A DNA stretch of 64,000 bases from an uncultured Porphyromonadaceae bacterium (GCA_947176915.1 CAMWSM010000005.1:1-64000), one strand, 5' to 3'. Counted from the stretch's first letter, positions 1 through 8,732 are shown. Numbers and translations are program-made. The notes: generated from the sequence alone by a model not told the origin.

Positions 1-14
1 AGTTTGCGAGACAT
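1..14 (-). CDS. possible 5' end of a gene running off the left edge
   Basis: On the minus strand an ATG at position 14 opens a frame reading Met-Ser-Arg-Lys before the window ends. The only support is a good promoter about 110 bases upstream on the same strand and no better long start in between; the other minus-strand ATG frame, starting at about 119, stops after some 30 codons. Nothing can be said about the product. It may equally be chance. Confidence 0.25.
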
Positions 15-90
15 TTCAGAACGTCAAGAATCAGCGCGGATAAACGCTTTCAAAAAAATTATGTCACAAGATCCCACCCTCATTACCCCG

Positions 91-188
91 GACCGGGACT
101 TCTGCGAGGCGGTCTGCATTTGCAAAATTATATTATTGTCTTCTAAATTTCAAGAATTAATTCAATTTTTAACAAAAAATCTTATTGA
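91..188. repeat. diverged direct repeat, copy A (left of MNT-HEPN)
   Basis: This stretch shares two blocks, in the same order and orientation, with 1081-1151. Block one (91-121 against 1081-1111) matches at about 25 of 31 positions, and all six differences are transitions. Block two (168-188 against 1131-1151) is an identical 21-mer, tttaacaaaaaatcttattga. Between the blocks copy A has about 27 bases more. Copy A keeps a good leftward promoter and copy B does not. The two copies bracket the MNT-HEPN gene pair. Confidence 0.7.
123..153 (-). promoter_or_regulatory. Bacteroidetes-type promoter reading left
   Basis: On the minus strand TAATTTTG (plus 123-130) is preceded by TTG (plus 151-153) with 20 bases between, matching TTG-N19-21-TAnnTTTG. 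It points off the left edge of the window, away from the HEPN gene, and would make a leader of about 100 bases for a gene starting near position 14. It lies inside copy A of the duplicated sequence described separately. Confidence 0.55.
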
Positions 189-586
189 TTAATTAGTGCC
201 TTTATAGTCTCAATGACTATTGCAGATCTTGGCCTCAGATCGAGAGCAGTCTCTTTATCGCAAAAAGAGAAATCGTCGTAATCATTATTATGGCGTAAAT
301 CAAATAACCGGAAGAAGTCTTTGGCAACATTGGCTTTGAGTTTTCCTGTTCTCACAAAATGTAATGAAAGCATGGATTTAACACCGGCATGAGATTGTGC
401 TGTTATATGGTTTTTCAAAAGTAAGGCAGCAATTGCATAATAGCATGCATAGTAAAGACGACTAACAGCCGTACTGTAAAAACCTCCGGTAATAAGATAA
501 TCGGCCTCTCGTAATGCCTCATCACATTTTTCGAGACGGTAGACAACCATATCGTTGCGTGATTTTTCATCAAGATCGGCTGTCAT
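182..586 (-). CDS. HEPN domain protein, partner of MNT nucleotidyltransferase
   Basis: 134-residue protein of the HEPN family that pairs with minimal nucleotidyltransferases. The N-terminal helix carries the family signature RLYYACYYA (about residues 43-51), followed by a segment typical of this group (SHAGVKSMLSLHFVRTGK) and a late DLRHNNDYDDF motif. In characterised HEPN/MNT toxin-antitoxin pairs the HEPN protein is an RNase-type toxin and the MNT protein an AMP-transferring antitoxin. This subgroup lacks an obvious RNxxxH active site, having R-H-N-N-D-Y instead, so RNase activity is uncertain. Its ATG overlaps the stop of the upstream MNT gene by four bases (ATGA), a sign of translational coupling. 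Family assignment is firm; a toxin role is inference. Confidence 0.85.
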   Translation of the reverse strand: MTADLDEKSRNDMVVYRLEKCDEALREADYLITGGFYSTAVSRLYYACYYAIAALLLKNHITAQSHAGVKSMLSLHFVRTGKLKANVAKDFFRLFDLRHNNDYDDFSFCDKETALDLRPRSAIVIETIKALINQ

Positions 587-900
587 AGCGTTATTCCTTC
601 TTTACGGACGTTCAGGGAGAAGGGGGAGATGCGTTCCTCCCAAATTTTATTTATCAATACGAGTGGTGAGACACGAATTCCTTCTTCTATTTCTATATCA
701 TAGAGGGAGTCCATTATTTCATTCCGCCGTTTAACGAAATCATATCCTTCGTATGCATCAGGAAGTAAAATAAGAAGATCAATGTCAGAAGACGGCGTGG
801 CATTTCCGCGTGCTTGCGATCCATAAAGCACAGTGCGTGCCTCCGGGAAATATTTCCGCATAATCTGCCGTATTTTTTCTATAATTTTCGTCTGCCTCAT
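583..900 (-). CDS. MNT-type nucleotidyltransferase (polymerase beta fold)
   Basis: 105-residue minimal nucleotidyltransferase. The fold's signature is complete: LYGSQARGNATPSSDIDLLI (about residues 25-44) holds the GSxARG motif and the two metal-binding aspartates (DxD), and a third acidic position is plausible near residues 69-71 (DIEIEE). Proteins of this type adenylylate or otherwise modify a HEPN partner and act as antitoxins in HEPN/MNT modules. It is the first gene of a two-gene unit with its own promoter at 918-948 and overlaps the HEPN gene by four bases. The substrate is not known from sequence alone; some MNT/HEPN pairs instead resemble aminoglycoside nucleotidyltransferases. Confidence 0.87.
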   Translation of the reverse strand: MRQTKIIEKIRQIMRKYFPEARTVLYGSQARGNATPSSDIDLLILLPDAYEGYDFVKRRNEIMDSLYDIEIEEGIRVSPLVLINKIWEERISPFSLNVRKEGITL

Positions 901-917
901 ATCAATCTTATTTTCTG

Positions 918-948
918 CAAAGATACTGTTTCCCTGTCAAATCACAAA
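918..948 (-). promoter_or_regulatory. promoter of the MNT-HEPN pair
   Basis: On the minus strand TTTG (plus 945-948), 19 bases, then TATCTTTG (plus 918-925): a full match to the Bacteroidetes consensus. The -7 box ends 18 bases before the MNT ATG, so the 5' untranslated region is only about 10 bases. The module is therefore transcribed independently of the Fic gene. The rest of 901-1186 holds no gene; it contains repeat copy B at 1081-1151. Confidence 0.7.
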
Positions 949-1080
949 AATCTTTTTTATCAAAAAGTAAGTTGTCCGAGTCCTACTTATAGATACATCT
1001 TTTTCTTTTCTATTTTGCTTAAGATTTCTCTTTCAACCACTCTGTCCCAGAATTTCATGTAAATACCACGCTGTTACTGC

Positions 1081-1151
1081 AACCGGGGTTTCTACGGGGC
1101 AGTCTGCATTTCTGCAAGAATGGAATAGTATTTAACAAAAAATCTTATTGA
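1081..1151. repeat. diverged direct repeat, copy B (between Fic and MNT-HEPN)
   Basis: Second copy of the sequence at 91-188, about 27 bases shorter. It lies about 36 bases beyond the Fic stop codon, much as copy A lies next to the HEPN stop. The -7 promoter box present in copy A has decayed here: on the minus strand CATTCTTG stands where copy A has TAATTTTG. Confidence 0.65.
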
Positions 1152-1186
1152 AATAGATGGAACAGGAACCAAATGGTAATGAAATG

Positions 1187-2185
1187 TCAATTGGTAGGTT
1201 TATGTTTGACAGCCCAGTAGCCCGTTTTGTTGCTTCCTATGCGCTCGATGATGCCGGCGTCTTTCAGACCGGAGATTATCTTTTTTACACCACTCTCCGT
1301 GAGGCCTGTCCTTACTGCAATTTCAGCACGTGTGAGGCGAGGGTTATCTATTAGCAAACGAAGTATGGCAGTCTCGGATTTATTGGGTACTTTATTGGGT
1401 ACTTTATTGGATACTTTGCCGGCCGTATCCTCTTTTAGATTCTTTTGGAGAGCCTTAAAGATTTCATTCAGCATGAAGTCGATGAAAGGACCTGACTGTC
1501 CCTCCTTGGAGGATTCTGCAATAGCGGCGTAATATTCCTGCTGGTTTACATACACCATATTCTCTACAGGTAAATATTCAAATACAGGGTTCAACTTTCC
1601 AAGAATAAGTGATTGCCATAGTCGTCCGGTGCGCCCGTTTCCATCAGAGAAAGGATGGATAAATTCGAATTCATAATGGAATACGCAAGAGCGGATCAGA
1701 AGATGGTCTTTTGATTTTTTCAGCCATGCAAAAAGGTTTCCCATAAGTTCCGGAACGCGTTGCGGAGGTGGTGCCATGTGCACCAAACCATTCTCACCGA
1801 ATACTCCGACGCCACCGCTGCGGTAGCGCCCTGCATCGGGTGTTAACGCTTCCATCATAATGGAATGTGCCTTCAATAAGTCCCTTTCAGAAAATGGGTT
1901 TAGTCCGGAATATATCTCGTAGACACGAATCGCATTTTTGACTTCCTGAATCTGGCGTATGGGAGCCACCACTTGCCCCCCGTTGATGATGTCTGTTACC
2001 TCACCTTCGCTAAGTGTATTTCCCTCAATGGCGAGAGAAGAGTGAATAGTCTTTATACGGTTCGCCTTTCGCAACTTCAAGGTGTTTTCTCCTTCCAAAG
2101 CAATATTATGCCGCTCCAAAAGAGCAGAGATGTCTGCAATAAGATTGATTGCTTCTGCCGAGATGATGAAGGGAGGATTATCCAT
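1187..2185 (-). CDS. Fic family protein with inhibitory helix and C-terminal wHTH
   Basis: About 332 residues. The Fic core HPFSDGNGRTGR (residues 177-188) has the catalytic His and all nucleotide-binding residues, so AMP transfer to a protein hydroxyl is expected. An N-terminal SxxxEGN motif (SLAIEGN, about residues 50-56) is the self-inhibitory helix of class II Fic proteins. The C-terminus carries a winged helix-turn-helix (LTRAEIAVRTGLTESGVKKI), common in the Bacteroidetes Fic/DUF4172-like group. Between them a short in-frame repeat encodes SNKVPNKVPNK. The ORF track starts at 2350, but its first 55 residues are low-complexity and overlap the acyltransferase gene, so I chose the ATG at 2185 (MDNPPFIIS). 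Targets are unknown. Confidence 0.9.
   Translation of the reverse strand: MDNPPFIISAEAINLIADISALLERHNIALEGENTLKLRKANRIKTIHSSLAIEGNTLSEGEVTDIINGGQVVAPIRQIQEVKNAIRVYEIYSGLNPFSERDLLKAHSIMMEALTPDAGRYRSGGVGVFGENGLVHMAPPPQRVPELMGNLFAWLKKSKDHLLIRSCVFHYEFEFIHPFSDGNGRTGRLWQSLILGKLNPVFEYLPVENMVYVNQQEYYAAIAESSKEGQSGPFIDFMLNEIFKALQKNLKEDTAGKVSNKVPNKVPNKSETAILRLLIDNPRLTRAEIAVRTGLTESGVKKIISGLKDAGIIERIGSNKTGYWAVKHKPTN
1381..1420. repeat. 12-base tandem repeat inside the Fic gene
   Basis: About three units of a 12-mer close to tttattgggtac lie here, the last one diverged. On the coding strand they give repeated (V)xNKVPNK tetrapeptides in the linker between the Fic domain and the winged helix. The unit keeps frame, so copy-number change would lengthen or shorten the linker by four residues without truncation. 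Confidence 0.7.
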
Positions 2186-2217
2186 ATAGTTTTGTGAATT
2201 GACTTGCTGGCGGATGG

Positions 2218-3045
2218 TTATTTCAGTTGATATACTTCGCGGCGGAGCTGGGCGGCGAGGGCGAGAGGGGGGAGATTGCGGGCCTTGAGTTCGCGGACGC
2301 TTATGGGTTTGCCGAATATAATGCGGTAATGATTGCCTCGGGCACGGCATACCTCTCCCGGGAGAAGCACCTGCTCTATATTTACCTTGAGGTTTATTTT
2401 TTTACGCCAATATGCTGTCTTGTAGAAACGTTTGGTGTTGAATCCTTCGAAGCGTACGGGAACAATGTCGCGGTCGGTCTCCATGGCTTTTGCTACGAAT
2501 GCCTTCTGCCAGGTGAGATCGGATATTGAGCCGTCGTCATGAAGTCGAGAGACCAATCCGGCGGGAAACTGGAGTATCTGCATGTCCGATTCCAAGGCGG
2601 CGTTTATAGCTTTAGCGGCATCCCGGCCCTGAGAGCCAAATTTGTTGATGGGGAGGAACACATCCTTGAGCGGCTCGACGTTCATGAGCATGTCGTTGAC
2701 AAGGAAACGCACGCCGTCATCGCCATATTTTTCTCCGAGTATGGCAATAAGGGCTATGCCATCCAGCCCGCCCAAAGGATGATTTGAGGCAAACATATAG
2801 CGTCTGCCCTCAGGCAGGTTGTCAAGCCCCTTTACCTCAACCTTAATGTCGAGATGCTCAAGTATTTTACGGGAAAAGGCTGATCCCCTCAGCGGAAAAG
2901 CCACCCGCAGCATTTCGTTGAGATCATCCTGATGTATTACCTTTTCCAAGAAAGTGATCATGAATCCGGGCACAAAGCGCGACACCTTCCGCGGAAGGCG
3001 TTCGCGCAGTATGTCGTGCAGGTTAATTTCAAGAGGTTTGTCCAT
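2218..3045 (-). CDS. PlsC-like glycerol/lyso-lipid acyltransferase
   Basis: 275 residues. The acyltransferase signature NHxxxxD is present as NHPLGGLDG, and a second block (FPAGLVSR) resembles the substrate-binding EGTRS/FPEG block of the PlsC superfamily. It should move an acyl chain onto a lipid precursor at the inner membrane; no transmembrane segment is evident. In Bacteroides a related protein (GlsA) does the second step of glycine-lipid synthesis, usually beside a GNAT-type N-acyltransferase. No such partner is here, so substrate is open. It lies 16 bases after obgE and about 32 bases before Fic on the same strand, so shared transcription with obgE is likely. Confidence 0.8.
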   Translation of the reverse strand: MDKPLEINLHDILRERLPRKVSRFVPGFMITFLEKVIHQDDLNEMLRVAFPLRGSAFSRKILEHLDIKVEVKGLDNLPEGRRYMFASNHPLGGLDGIALIAILGEKYGDDGVRFLVNDMLMNVEPLKDVFLPINKFGSQGRDAAKAINAALESDMQILQFPAGLVSRLHDDGSISDLTWQKAFVAKAMETDRDIVPVRFEGFNTKRFYKTAYWRKKINLKVNIEQVLLPGEVCRARGNHYRIIFGKPISVRELKARNLPPLALAAQLRREVYQLK

Positions 3046-3061
3046 CAGTAGAAAGATGAGA

Positions 3062-4228
3062 TTATCCGTTTACCTGATCTTCCTCATCCCAGAACTCATC
3101 TTCCCAGTCTTCATCATCGAGGGGGAGTTCCTCTTCGGCATCGTCATCCTGATGGAAGATAAACTCGTCTTCCTCTTCAACTCTATGGCGCACGTCAAGA
3201 TTGCGGTGAGTCATAGTTGATTTTGCGAGATTTTCTTCCGAGTTAATCTCACGCCACAGAAGATCCTTCAGTTCGGTAAGACCCTGACCTGTTACTGCCG
3301 ATATGAACACTGAAGGGATACCCTCGGGAAGCTCTTTGGATATCTCTTCGCGCAGTTCGTCGTCAAGCAAATCCGACTTGGATATAGCCAGGACGCGGCT
3401 TTTGTCGGCGAGTTCGGGGTTGAACTCCGTAAGTTCGCGCAGGAGTATATCATAGTCGCGCTTAATGTCATCGCTATCGGCAGGAATCAGGAAAAGCAAC
3501 ACGGCATTTCTCTCAATATGGCGTAGGAATCTCAGACCTATTCCTTTTCCTTCGCTGGCTCCTTCTATAATGCCGGGAATATCTGCCATCACAAAAGATT
3601 TATCGCCACGATAGTTGACAATTCCAAGGCTTGGCTCCATAGTGGTGAATGGATAATCTGCAATTTTAGGACGTGCAGCCGACATTGCAGAGAGAAGGGT
3701 AGACTTTCCGGCATTCGGGAAACCTACGAGACCTACATCCCCGAGGAGTTTAAGCTCAAGGATAACGGCTTTCTCTATTGCGGGCTGACCGGGCTGGGCA
3801 TATCGCGGAGCACGGTTTGTGGAAGTTGCGAAATGCCAGTTTCCCAATCCCCCTTTACCGCCGCGGAGGAGCTTTATTTCCTGTCCGTCTTCAGTTATTT
3901 CAGTGATAAATTCGCCGGTCTCGGCATCAAAGACAGCAGTGCCTACGGGCACTTCAATTATTCTGTCCTCGCCATCCTTTCCGAAAGAGCGTCCCGCGCC
4001 ACCGCGTTGACCGTCAGTAGCGAACACGTGTCTTTGGTAGCGGAGTGGGAGGAGGGTCCACAGGTGGCGGCTTCCTTTAAGGATTATGTGTCCGCCTCTA
4101 CCACCGTCTCCTCCGTCAGGACCACCTTTAGGTACATATTTTGCTCTATGGAAATGACGGCTTCCTGCCCCCCCTTTGCCGGAGCGGCATAGTATCTTAA
4201 CGTAATCTATGAAATTTGATTCTGCCAT
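3062..4228 (-). CDS. obgE: Obg family GTPase
   Basis: 388 residues. The glycine-rich Obg fold is at the N-terminus ([20 protein letters not shown]), then a GTPase domain with G1 GFPNAGKS, G3 DIPG, G4-like SKSD and G5-like ISAVTG. The C-terminal 50 residues are strongly acidic ([21 protein letters not shown]), as in other Bacteroidetes Obg proteins. It is an essential ribosome-assembly and stress GTPase that binds the large subunit. It precedes the acyltransferase by 16 bases and follows the nucleotidyltransferase by 27. Bacteroidales genomes often carry adk next to obgE; here it is absent. Confidence 0.97.
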   Translation of the reverse strand: MAESNFIDYVKILCRSGKGGAGSRHFHRAKYVPKGGPDGGDGGRGGHIILKGSRHLWTLLPLRYQRHVFATDGQRGGAGRSFGKDGEDRIIEVPVGTAVFDAETGEFITEITEDGQEIKLLRGGKGGLGNWHFATSTNRAPRYAQPGQPAIEKAVILELKLLGDVGLVGFPNAGKSTLLSAMSAARPKIADYPFTTMEPSLGIVNYRGDKSFVMADIPGIIEGASEGKGIGLRFLRHIERNAVLLFLIPADSDDIKRDYDILLRELTEFNPELADKSRVLAISKSDLLDDELREEISKELPEGIPSVFISAVTGQGLTELKDLLWREINSEENLAKSTMTHRNLDVRHRVEEEDEFIFHQDDDAEEELPLDDEDWEDEFWDEEDQVNG

Positions 4229-4255
4229 AATTTGGTTATAAGATGTGTTATTAAA

Positions 4256-5356
4256 TTATCTTCCGAGCAAGGGATGGCTCATCATTTCGTTTGCATGGCG
4301 ATAATCGTCGGGCGAACCGATGTCAATCCAAGTGCCCTGTATTGGGAAGTAGCCCACGTTGCCCCCCTCCTCTATGACAGCATTGATAAAATCAGGCGCG
4401 TCAAGGTATTTATCTTTCGGGATATGACGCAATAGGCTTCTCTTCAATATGTAAACGCCTGCATTTGCCAAATAGTTGTAGGTCGGTTTCTCTTCCAGTC
4501 CTTTCACGAACTCTCCGTCAAGGTGCATTATGGCGAAAGGAACAGGGACGGAGTAAGGGACGGCAGCCATAGTGATATCGGCGTTAGAACGGTGATGATG
4601 AAGATATAATGCCTCGAAATCAATGGCTGTAAGGAGATCGGAGTTCATTAGGAGAATATCTTCATTCCGGAAATTCTCAATCAGGGAAACAGAGCCGATT
4701 GTGCCGAGTCTTTTTGGTTCGCGGACACAGACAATGTCAGCAGAATTGTCTCGTTCTTCAAAATGACGTATGATGGTATCGGCAAGATAGTTGACAGTTA
4801 CGAATATGTTTGTTATCCCGCATGCCTCCAGCTCATCCACATTATAGTCAATAATGGCTTTATCTCCGACCTTGAGGAGGGGCTTAGGGGTATTGAGGGT
4901 CAGAGGCCTGAGTCTTTCTCCTCTTCCGCCTGCCATCAGGACTGCATCGAGAGGGAGGCGGGTCTTGACTGCCTGCAGGTCAATGATGTCGCATATATAT
5001 CCATTTTCTACAACAGGGAGCAGGGATAGTCTTCTGCGGCGCCCCTCCGCGATGGCAATGCAGTGGTCGTCTTCAGGAGAAGTTGAGAGGAAATCGGTAA
5101 ACATGACCTTTTCCACTCTATCCTCCAAGTCAGCCCCATTTATTATTCCGCGTCTGATATCGCCGTCTGTTACCGTCCCTGCGATTCTGCCGTCGGGAGT
5201 GAATGCAAACAGAGTCATGGAAGCGCCCGAGAGCATGTTGATAGCGGTCAGCGCTTCTCTGACAGAAGATTCTGTCGATATGGCATGACGCCGCAGAATC
5301 TTTGTAGCCTGAGGGGAGGCGGAGGAAAAAATGAATATGTTGTCGGCAGAAATCAT
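4256..5356 (-). CDS. CBS-domain sugar-phosphate nucleotidyltransferase (PtmE-like)
   Basis: 366 residues from the chosen ATG. The N-terminal 120 residues form a CBS pair (GTVTDGDIRRGI, LLPVVENGYI); the rest is a nucleotidyltransferase with MAGGRGERLRPLTLNTPKPLL, metal-binding NSDLL and WIDIGSPDDY. This order (CBS pair then NTP transferase) is that of glucosamine-1-phosphate guanylyltransferases such as Campylobacter PtmE and of related mannose-1-phosphate guanylyltransferases. It would make an activated sugar (GDP- or similar) for surface glycans. The ORF track uses an upstream TTG at 5389 that overlaps the WYL gene; the ATG at 5356, four bases past that stop, is more credible. No other nonulosonate or sugar-nucleotide genes are nearby, so the pathway is not fixed. 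Confidence 0.82.
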   Translation of the reverse strand: MISADNIFIFSSASPQATKILRRHAISTESSVREALTAINMLSGASMTLFAFTPDGRIAGTVTDGDIRRGIINGADLEDRVEKVMFTDFLSTSPEDDHCIAIAEGRRRRLSLLPVVENGYICDIIDLQAVKTRLPLDAVLMAGGRGERLRPLTLNTPKPLLKVGDKAIIDYNVDELEACGITNIFVTVNYLADTIIRHFEERDNSADIVCVREPKRLGTIGSVSLIENFRNEDILLMNSDLLTAIDFEALYLHHHRSNADITMAAVPYSVPVPFAIMHLDGEFVKGLEEKPTYNYLANAGVYILKRSLLRHIPKDKYLDAPDFINAVIEEGGNVGYFPIQGTWIDIGSPDDYRHANEMMSHPLLGR

Positions 5357-5360
5357 AGCA

Positions 5361-6266
5361 TTATTCTTTCGGAAGAGTGTATTGGTCAAGAGTGGCTTGC
5401 AATTCGGTCAGCACCATAGCCTTCAGTTCGGGAGGGTCAAGCACTTTCACTGCCGGACCGAGGGCAAGAATTTCGTGAGACAGCTCATAGTTGAGCTTTA
5501 ACCTATAGGTGAAAATTGAGTAATCGTCATGCACCTGCTCCTGTTGTGAAGAATGAAGGGGGAGAGCCCGGAAATATTTTGCCTGAGTAGGAGTGGTCTG
5601 TAGTCTCACCGTCCTTACGGGGGCTTGTGAGGTTGTAACGCCTACAATATTTCCGAAAAGCTTTTCCGGCTCAAAGTCGGTCGGGACATTGAATTTATCG
5701 GCCAGGATTTTCATCTCCCTTACTCTGTCGAGGGCGTAGGTGCGGATTCCGGCATCTTTTTCCTTATATCCTATGACATACCATCTCTGCTTATATCTCT
5801 TGACGAAGTAGGGGCGGAAAATGATATTGCGCTCAGCCCGGGATCGGTTGAATCCGGCATAAGTAAGGGAGAGTTTATTGGAATTTTGCAAAGCATCCAG
5901 CACGAGCGGAAGAAATTCACGTGCGGAGGGAACATCTTCAATTTCTACTTTCTCCATAGAGTCATAACGATCCTTGAGGGCACTGCTCACTGCGTATGAG
6001 TCGAGCATCCAATTGGTAAAAGCCTTGTTTTTGGCAGAATTGTCCTCGTCAATATAGTAGTTGCCGCTGTTGTCGCAGGCTATGTCGATATTGAAATTTT
6101 TCTCAATGCTGCGGCGGTAATGATAGAACGTACGCTCGGGGAGGGGTTCCCCGTTCGAGAGGGGACTCCTCATCCACAGCCGATTGAGTTCCTTACGCGA
6201 GAGTTTCTCATAGCGTGTAAGGGTGTCGACAATCCATACGTAGCATCCAATAAGGTCGCGCGCCAT
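5361..6266 (-). CDS. WYL domain transcriptional regulator
   Basis: 301 residues. An N-terminal winged-helix-like segment (about 1-75) is followed by a WYL domain with the signature QRWYVIGYKE (about residues 161-170) and a C-terminal WCX-like extension (LNYELSHEILALGPAVKVLDP). WYL proteins bind a small ligand or nucleic acid and control transcription; in other lineages they regulate stress, DNA-damage or defence genes. It lies 11 bases after topA and four before the nucleotidyltransferase, so it is probably in a topA-led operon. Target unknown. Confidence 0.88.
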   Translation of the reverse strand: MARDLIGCYVWIVDTLTRYEKLSRKELNRLWMRSPLSNGEPLPERTFYHYRRSIEKNFNIDIACDNSGNYYIDEDNSAKNKAFTNWMLDSYAVSSALKDRYDSMEKVEIEDVPSAREFLPLVLDALQNSNKLSLTYAGFNRSRAERNIIFRPYFVKRYKQRWYVIGYKEKDAGIRTYALDRVREMKILADKFNVPTDFEPEKLFGNIVGVTTSQAPVRTVRLQTTPTQAKYFRALPLHSSQQEQVHDDYSIFTYRLKLNYELSHEILALGPAVKVLDPPELKAMVLTELQATLDQYTLPKE

Positions 6267-6277
6267 TAATAAAACAC

Positions 6278-8632
6278 TTATTTTTTAGAAGATTTTCTTG
6301 CAGGGCGTTTTGGGGCGGCATCCTGCGCTTCCATAAGTTTCTTCGCATCATCCAAGGAGAGGCTTGCAGCATCGGTGGTCTTCGGAATCTTGTAATTGAC
6401 TGCTTTCCGCGCCCCCTCCGGCTTATAAGCTAGATAAGGACCGTATCTGCCGTTGAGAACTTCGAGTCCCGGCATTTCGGGGAACGCCTTGATAAGGCGG
6501 TTGGCCTCCTCCTGTTTCTTTTTCGCGATTAGTTCGGCAGCCTCCTCGATAGTGATTCCCTGCGGAGTGAGATCTTTGGGTATGGATACGAACATACTTC
6601 CGATTTTGATATAGGGACCGAATCTTCCTATAGCAGCCGTAACCTTTTCGCCATCGATTTCTCCTACCGTGCGGGGAAGATCAAAGAGCTTAAGAGCTTC
6701 TTCAAGAGTAATGTCGTTGATGCTTTGGTCTGCCAGAAGAGATGCAAACAGAGGCTTCTCCTCATCGGCAGCATCTCCGATCTGCACGACAGGTCCGAAA
6801 CGACCGATCTTGACAGAGACCGGCTTCCCGGTCTCCGGATGGTTGCCGAGCAGACGTTCACCGACCTTCCTCTCCATGCGTAGAGCATTTATCTTCTCTA
6901 TCTCAGGATGGAAGTTTCCGTAGAAATCCGATATTTCATCTTGCCAGGGGAGCTGACCTTCAGCAATGTCATCAAACTTCTCCTCCACTTTGGCAGTGAA
7001 ATTATAATCAAGAATTTCAGGGAAATATTCAGTAAGGAAAGCATTGACCACCATTCCGACATCGGTAGGGACCAGTTTCCCTTTCTCGCTTCCGGTGGAC
7101 TCCTGAAGGGTTTCCTCCTTGATTTTCCCTTTCTTGAGCTTGAGGACTACATAATCTCTTTTCAAGCCCTCTTTTTCCCCTTTGCGCACATAATCGCGAG
7201 CCTGAATAGTGGAGATAGTAGGGGCGTATGTTGAGGGACGACCGATGCCGAGGTCTTCCATTTTCTTCACAAGGGAGGCTTCGGTGTATCTTGCAGGCGC
7301 CTGGGTGAATCTTTCGGTTGCGGTTATTTCATCTGCCGAGAGGGCATCGCCGACCGAAAGGGGAGGCAGCTCCACAAATTCCTGTTGGCGGACATTCTCG
7401 GTTTTCCACACTTTAAGGAAACCTTCAAACTTCACCACTTCCCCTTCGGCGCGGAATACGATATCGGCATCGGAGGGAGATTTTTTGTCATCGGAAGCTA
7501 TCGAAATGTCCACATTTGTTTTTTCAATCTCCGCGTCTGCCATCTGTGAGGCGACCGTGCGTTTCCAGATAAGCTCATAGAGACGTTTCTCCTGGGGGGT
7601 GCCTTCAATAGTGCGGTGTGAGATGTATGTAGGACGTATAGCCTCGTGAGCCTCCTGCGCCCCTTTTGAATGAGTGTGATAATGGCGTATTTTAAGGAAA
7701 TTTTCTCCGAGGTCCTCCTTAATTGAGTCAGCGATGTCGCGCAACGCCATTTCAGAAAGGTTGGTGGAGTCAGTTCTCATGTAAGTGATCTTACCATCCT
7801 CATAAAGGCGTTGTGCCATCATCATTGTCTGATTGACGGAGAATCCTAATTTTCGGGAAGCCTCCTGCTGGAGGGTGGAGGTTGTAAAGGGTGGGTAAGG
7901 GGAGCGTTTCAGGGGCTTTACAGCTACATCCGTAACTTCGAAAGCAGCGTCCTGACAGCGCTCAAGCAGAGCCTGCGCCTCATTCAGATCAGAGAGGCGG
8001 CGGGTGAGTTCTCCTTTGATTGTTCTCTTTTCCCCTTTCTCAGAAAAAATTGCATTAACGCGGAAGAAAGGTTCGGGATTAAAATCTGATATTTCGTTTT
8101 CGCGCTCGCAGATGAGTCGTACAGCCACACTTTGCACGCGGCCTGCAGAGAGAGCGGGCTTTATTTTTTTCCATAAAACCGGGCTAAGCTCAAATCCAAC
8201 GATACGGTCGAGCACTCTTCTTGCTTGTTGAGCGTTCACACGGTCAATATCGATTGTGCGAGGATTTTTGATAGCCTCAAGAATAGCGGGTTTTGTTATT
8301 TCATGGAAAACGATTCTCTTGGTGGTTTCGGGGTCGAGCTTCAAGACCTCTGCGAGATGCCATGCGATGGCCTCCCCTTCACGGTCTTCATCGGAAGCGA
8401 GCCATATAACATCTGCATCCGCAGCCGCCTTTTTGAGTTTCTTGACGAGTTCTTTTTTGTCGTCGGGAATTTCATAAATAGGTTTGAACCCGTCTTCCAC
8501 ATCAATGCTGAAGCCGTGTTTCTGGAGGTCGCGAATATGTCCGTAGCTCGACAAGACAGTAAAATCCTTGCCGAGAAATTTTTCTATTGTCTTAGCCTTC
8601 GCCGGCGACTCGACTATTACAAGATTCTTCAT
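6278..8632 (-). CDS. topA: DNA topoisomerase I
   Basis: 784 residues, normal for Bacteroidetes TopA. Toprim domain at the N-terminus (IVESPAKAKTIEKFLG; SDEDREGEAIAWH gives the DxD metal motif), catalytic tyrosine in GKITYMRTDSTNLS, and SAGRVQSVAVRLI. The C-terminus has several GRxGPYxxxG repeats (IGRFGPVVQIG, IGRFGPYIKIG, NGRYGPYLAYK), the Toprim_C repeats that replace zinc fingers in this phylum, then a basic tail (KRPARKSSKK). It relaxes negative supercoils. Near gyrB, which introduces them, although the two are on opposite strands and separated by the GH97 gene. Confidence 0.98.
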   Translation of the reverse strand: MKNLVIVESPAKAKTIEKFLGKDFTVLSSYGHIRDLQKHGFSIDVEDGFKPIYEIPDDKKELVKKLKKAAADADVIWLASDEDREGEAIAWHLAEVLKLDPETTKRIVFHEITKPAILEAIKNPRTIDIDRVNAQQARRVLDRIVGFELSPVLWKKIKPALSAGRVQSVAVRLICERENEISDFNPEPFFRVNAIFSEKGEKRTIKGELTRRLSDLNEAQALLERCQDAAFEVTDVAVKPLKRSPYPPFTTSTLQQEASRKLGFSVNQTMMMAQRLYEDGKITYMRTDSTNLSEMALRDIADSIKEDLGENFLKIRHYHTHSKGAQEAHEAIRPTYISHRTIEGTPQEKRLYELIWKRTVASQMADAEIEKTNVDISIASDDKKSPSDADIVFRAEGEVVKFEGFLKVWKTENVRQQEFVELPPLSVGDALSADEITATERFTQAPARYTEASLVKKMEDLGIGRPSTYAPTISTIQARDYVRKGEKEGLKRDYVVLKLKKGKIKEETLQESTGSEKGKLVPTDVGMVVNAFLTEYFPEILDYNFTAKVEEKFDDIAEGQLPWQDEISDFYGNFHPEIEKINALRMERKVGERLLGNHPETGKPVSVKIGRFGPVVQIGDAADEEKPLFASLLADQSINDITLEEALKLFDLPRTVGEIDGEKVTAAIGRFGPYIKIGSMFVSIPKDLTPQGITIEEAAELIAKKKQEEANRLIKAFPEMPGLEVLNGRYGPYLAYKPEGARKAVNYKIPKTTDAASLSLDDAKKLMEAQDAAPKRPARKSSKK

Positions 8633-8732
8633 CTTCTTAAGGTTTGTGGTCTCCCGGGAATCGGAGACGGGGAAAACTATGCCGCAGATTTCTTAAAAAT
8701 GGGTTATAAGAGCAGCATAATTGAATGTGGCG

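Noticed and set aside
2186-2350. 55-residue N-terminal extension of Fic
   Set aside because: Pro/Arg-rich and overlaps the acyltransferase coding region; a credible ATG follows.
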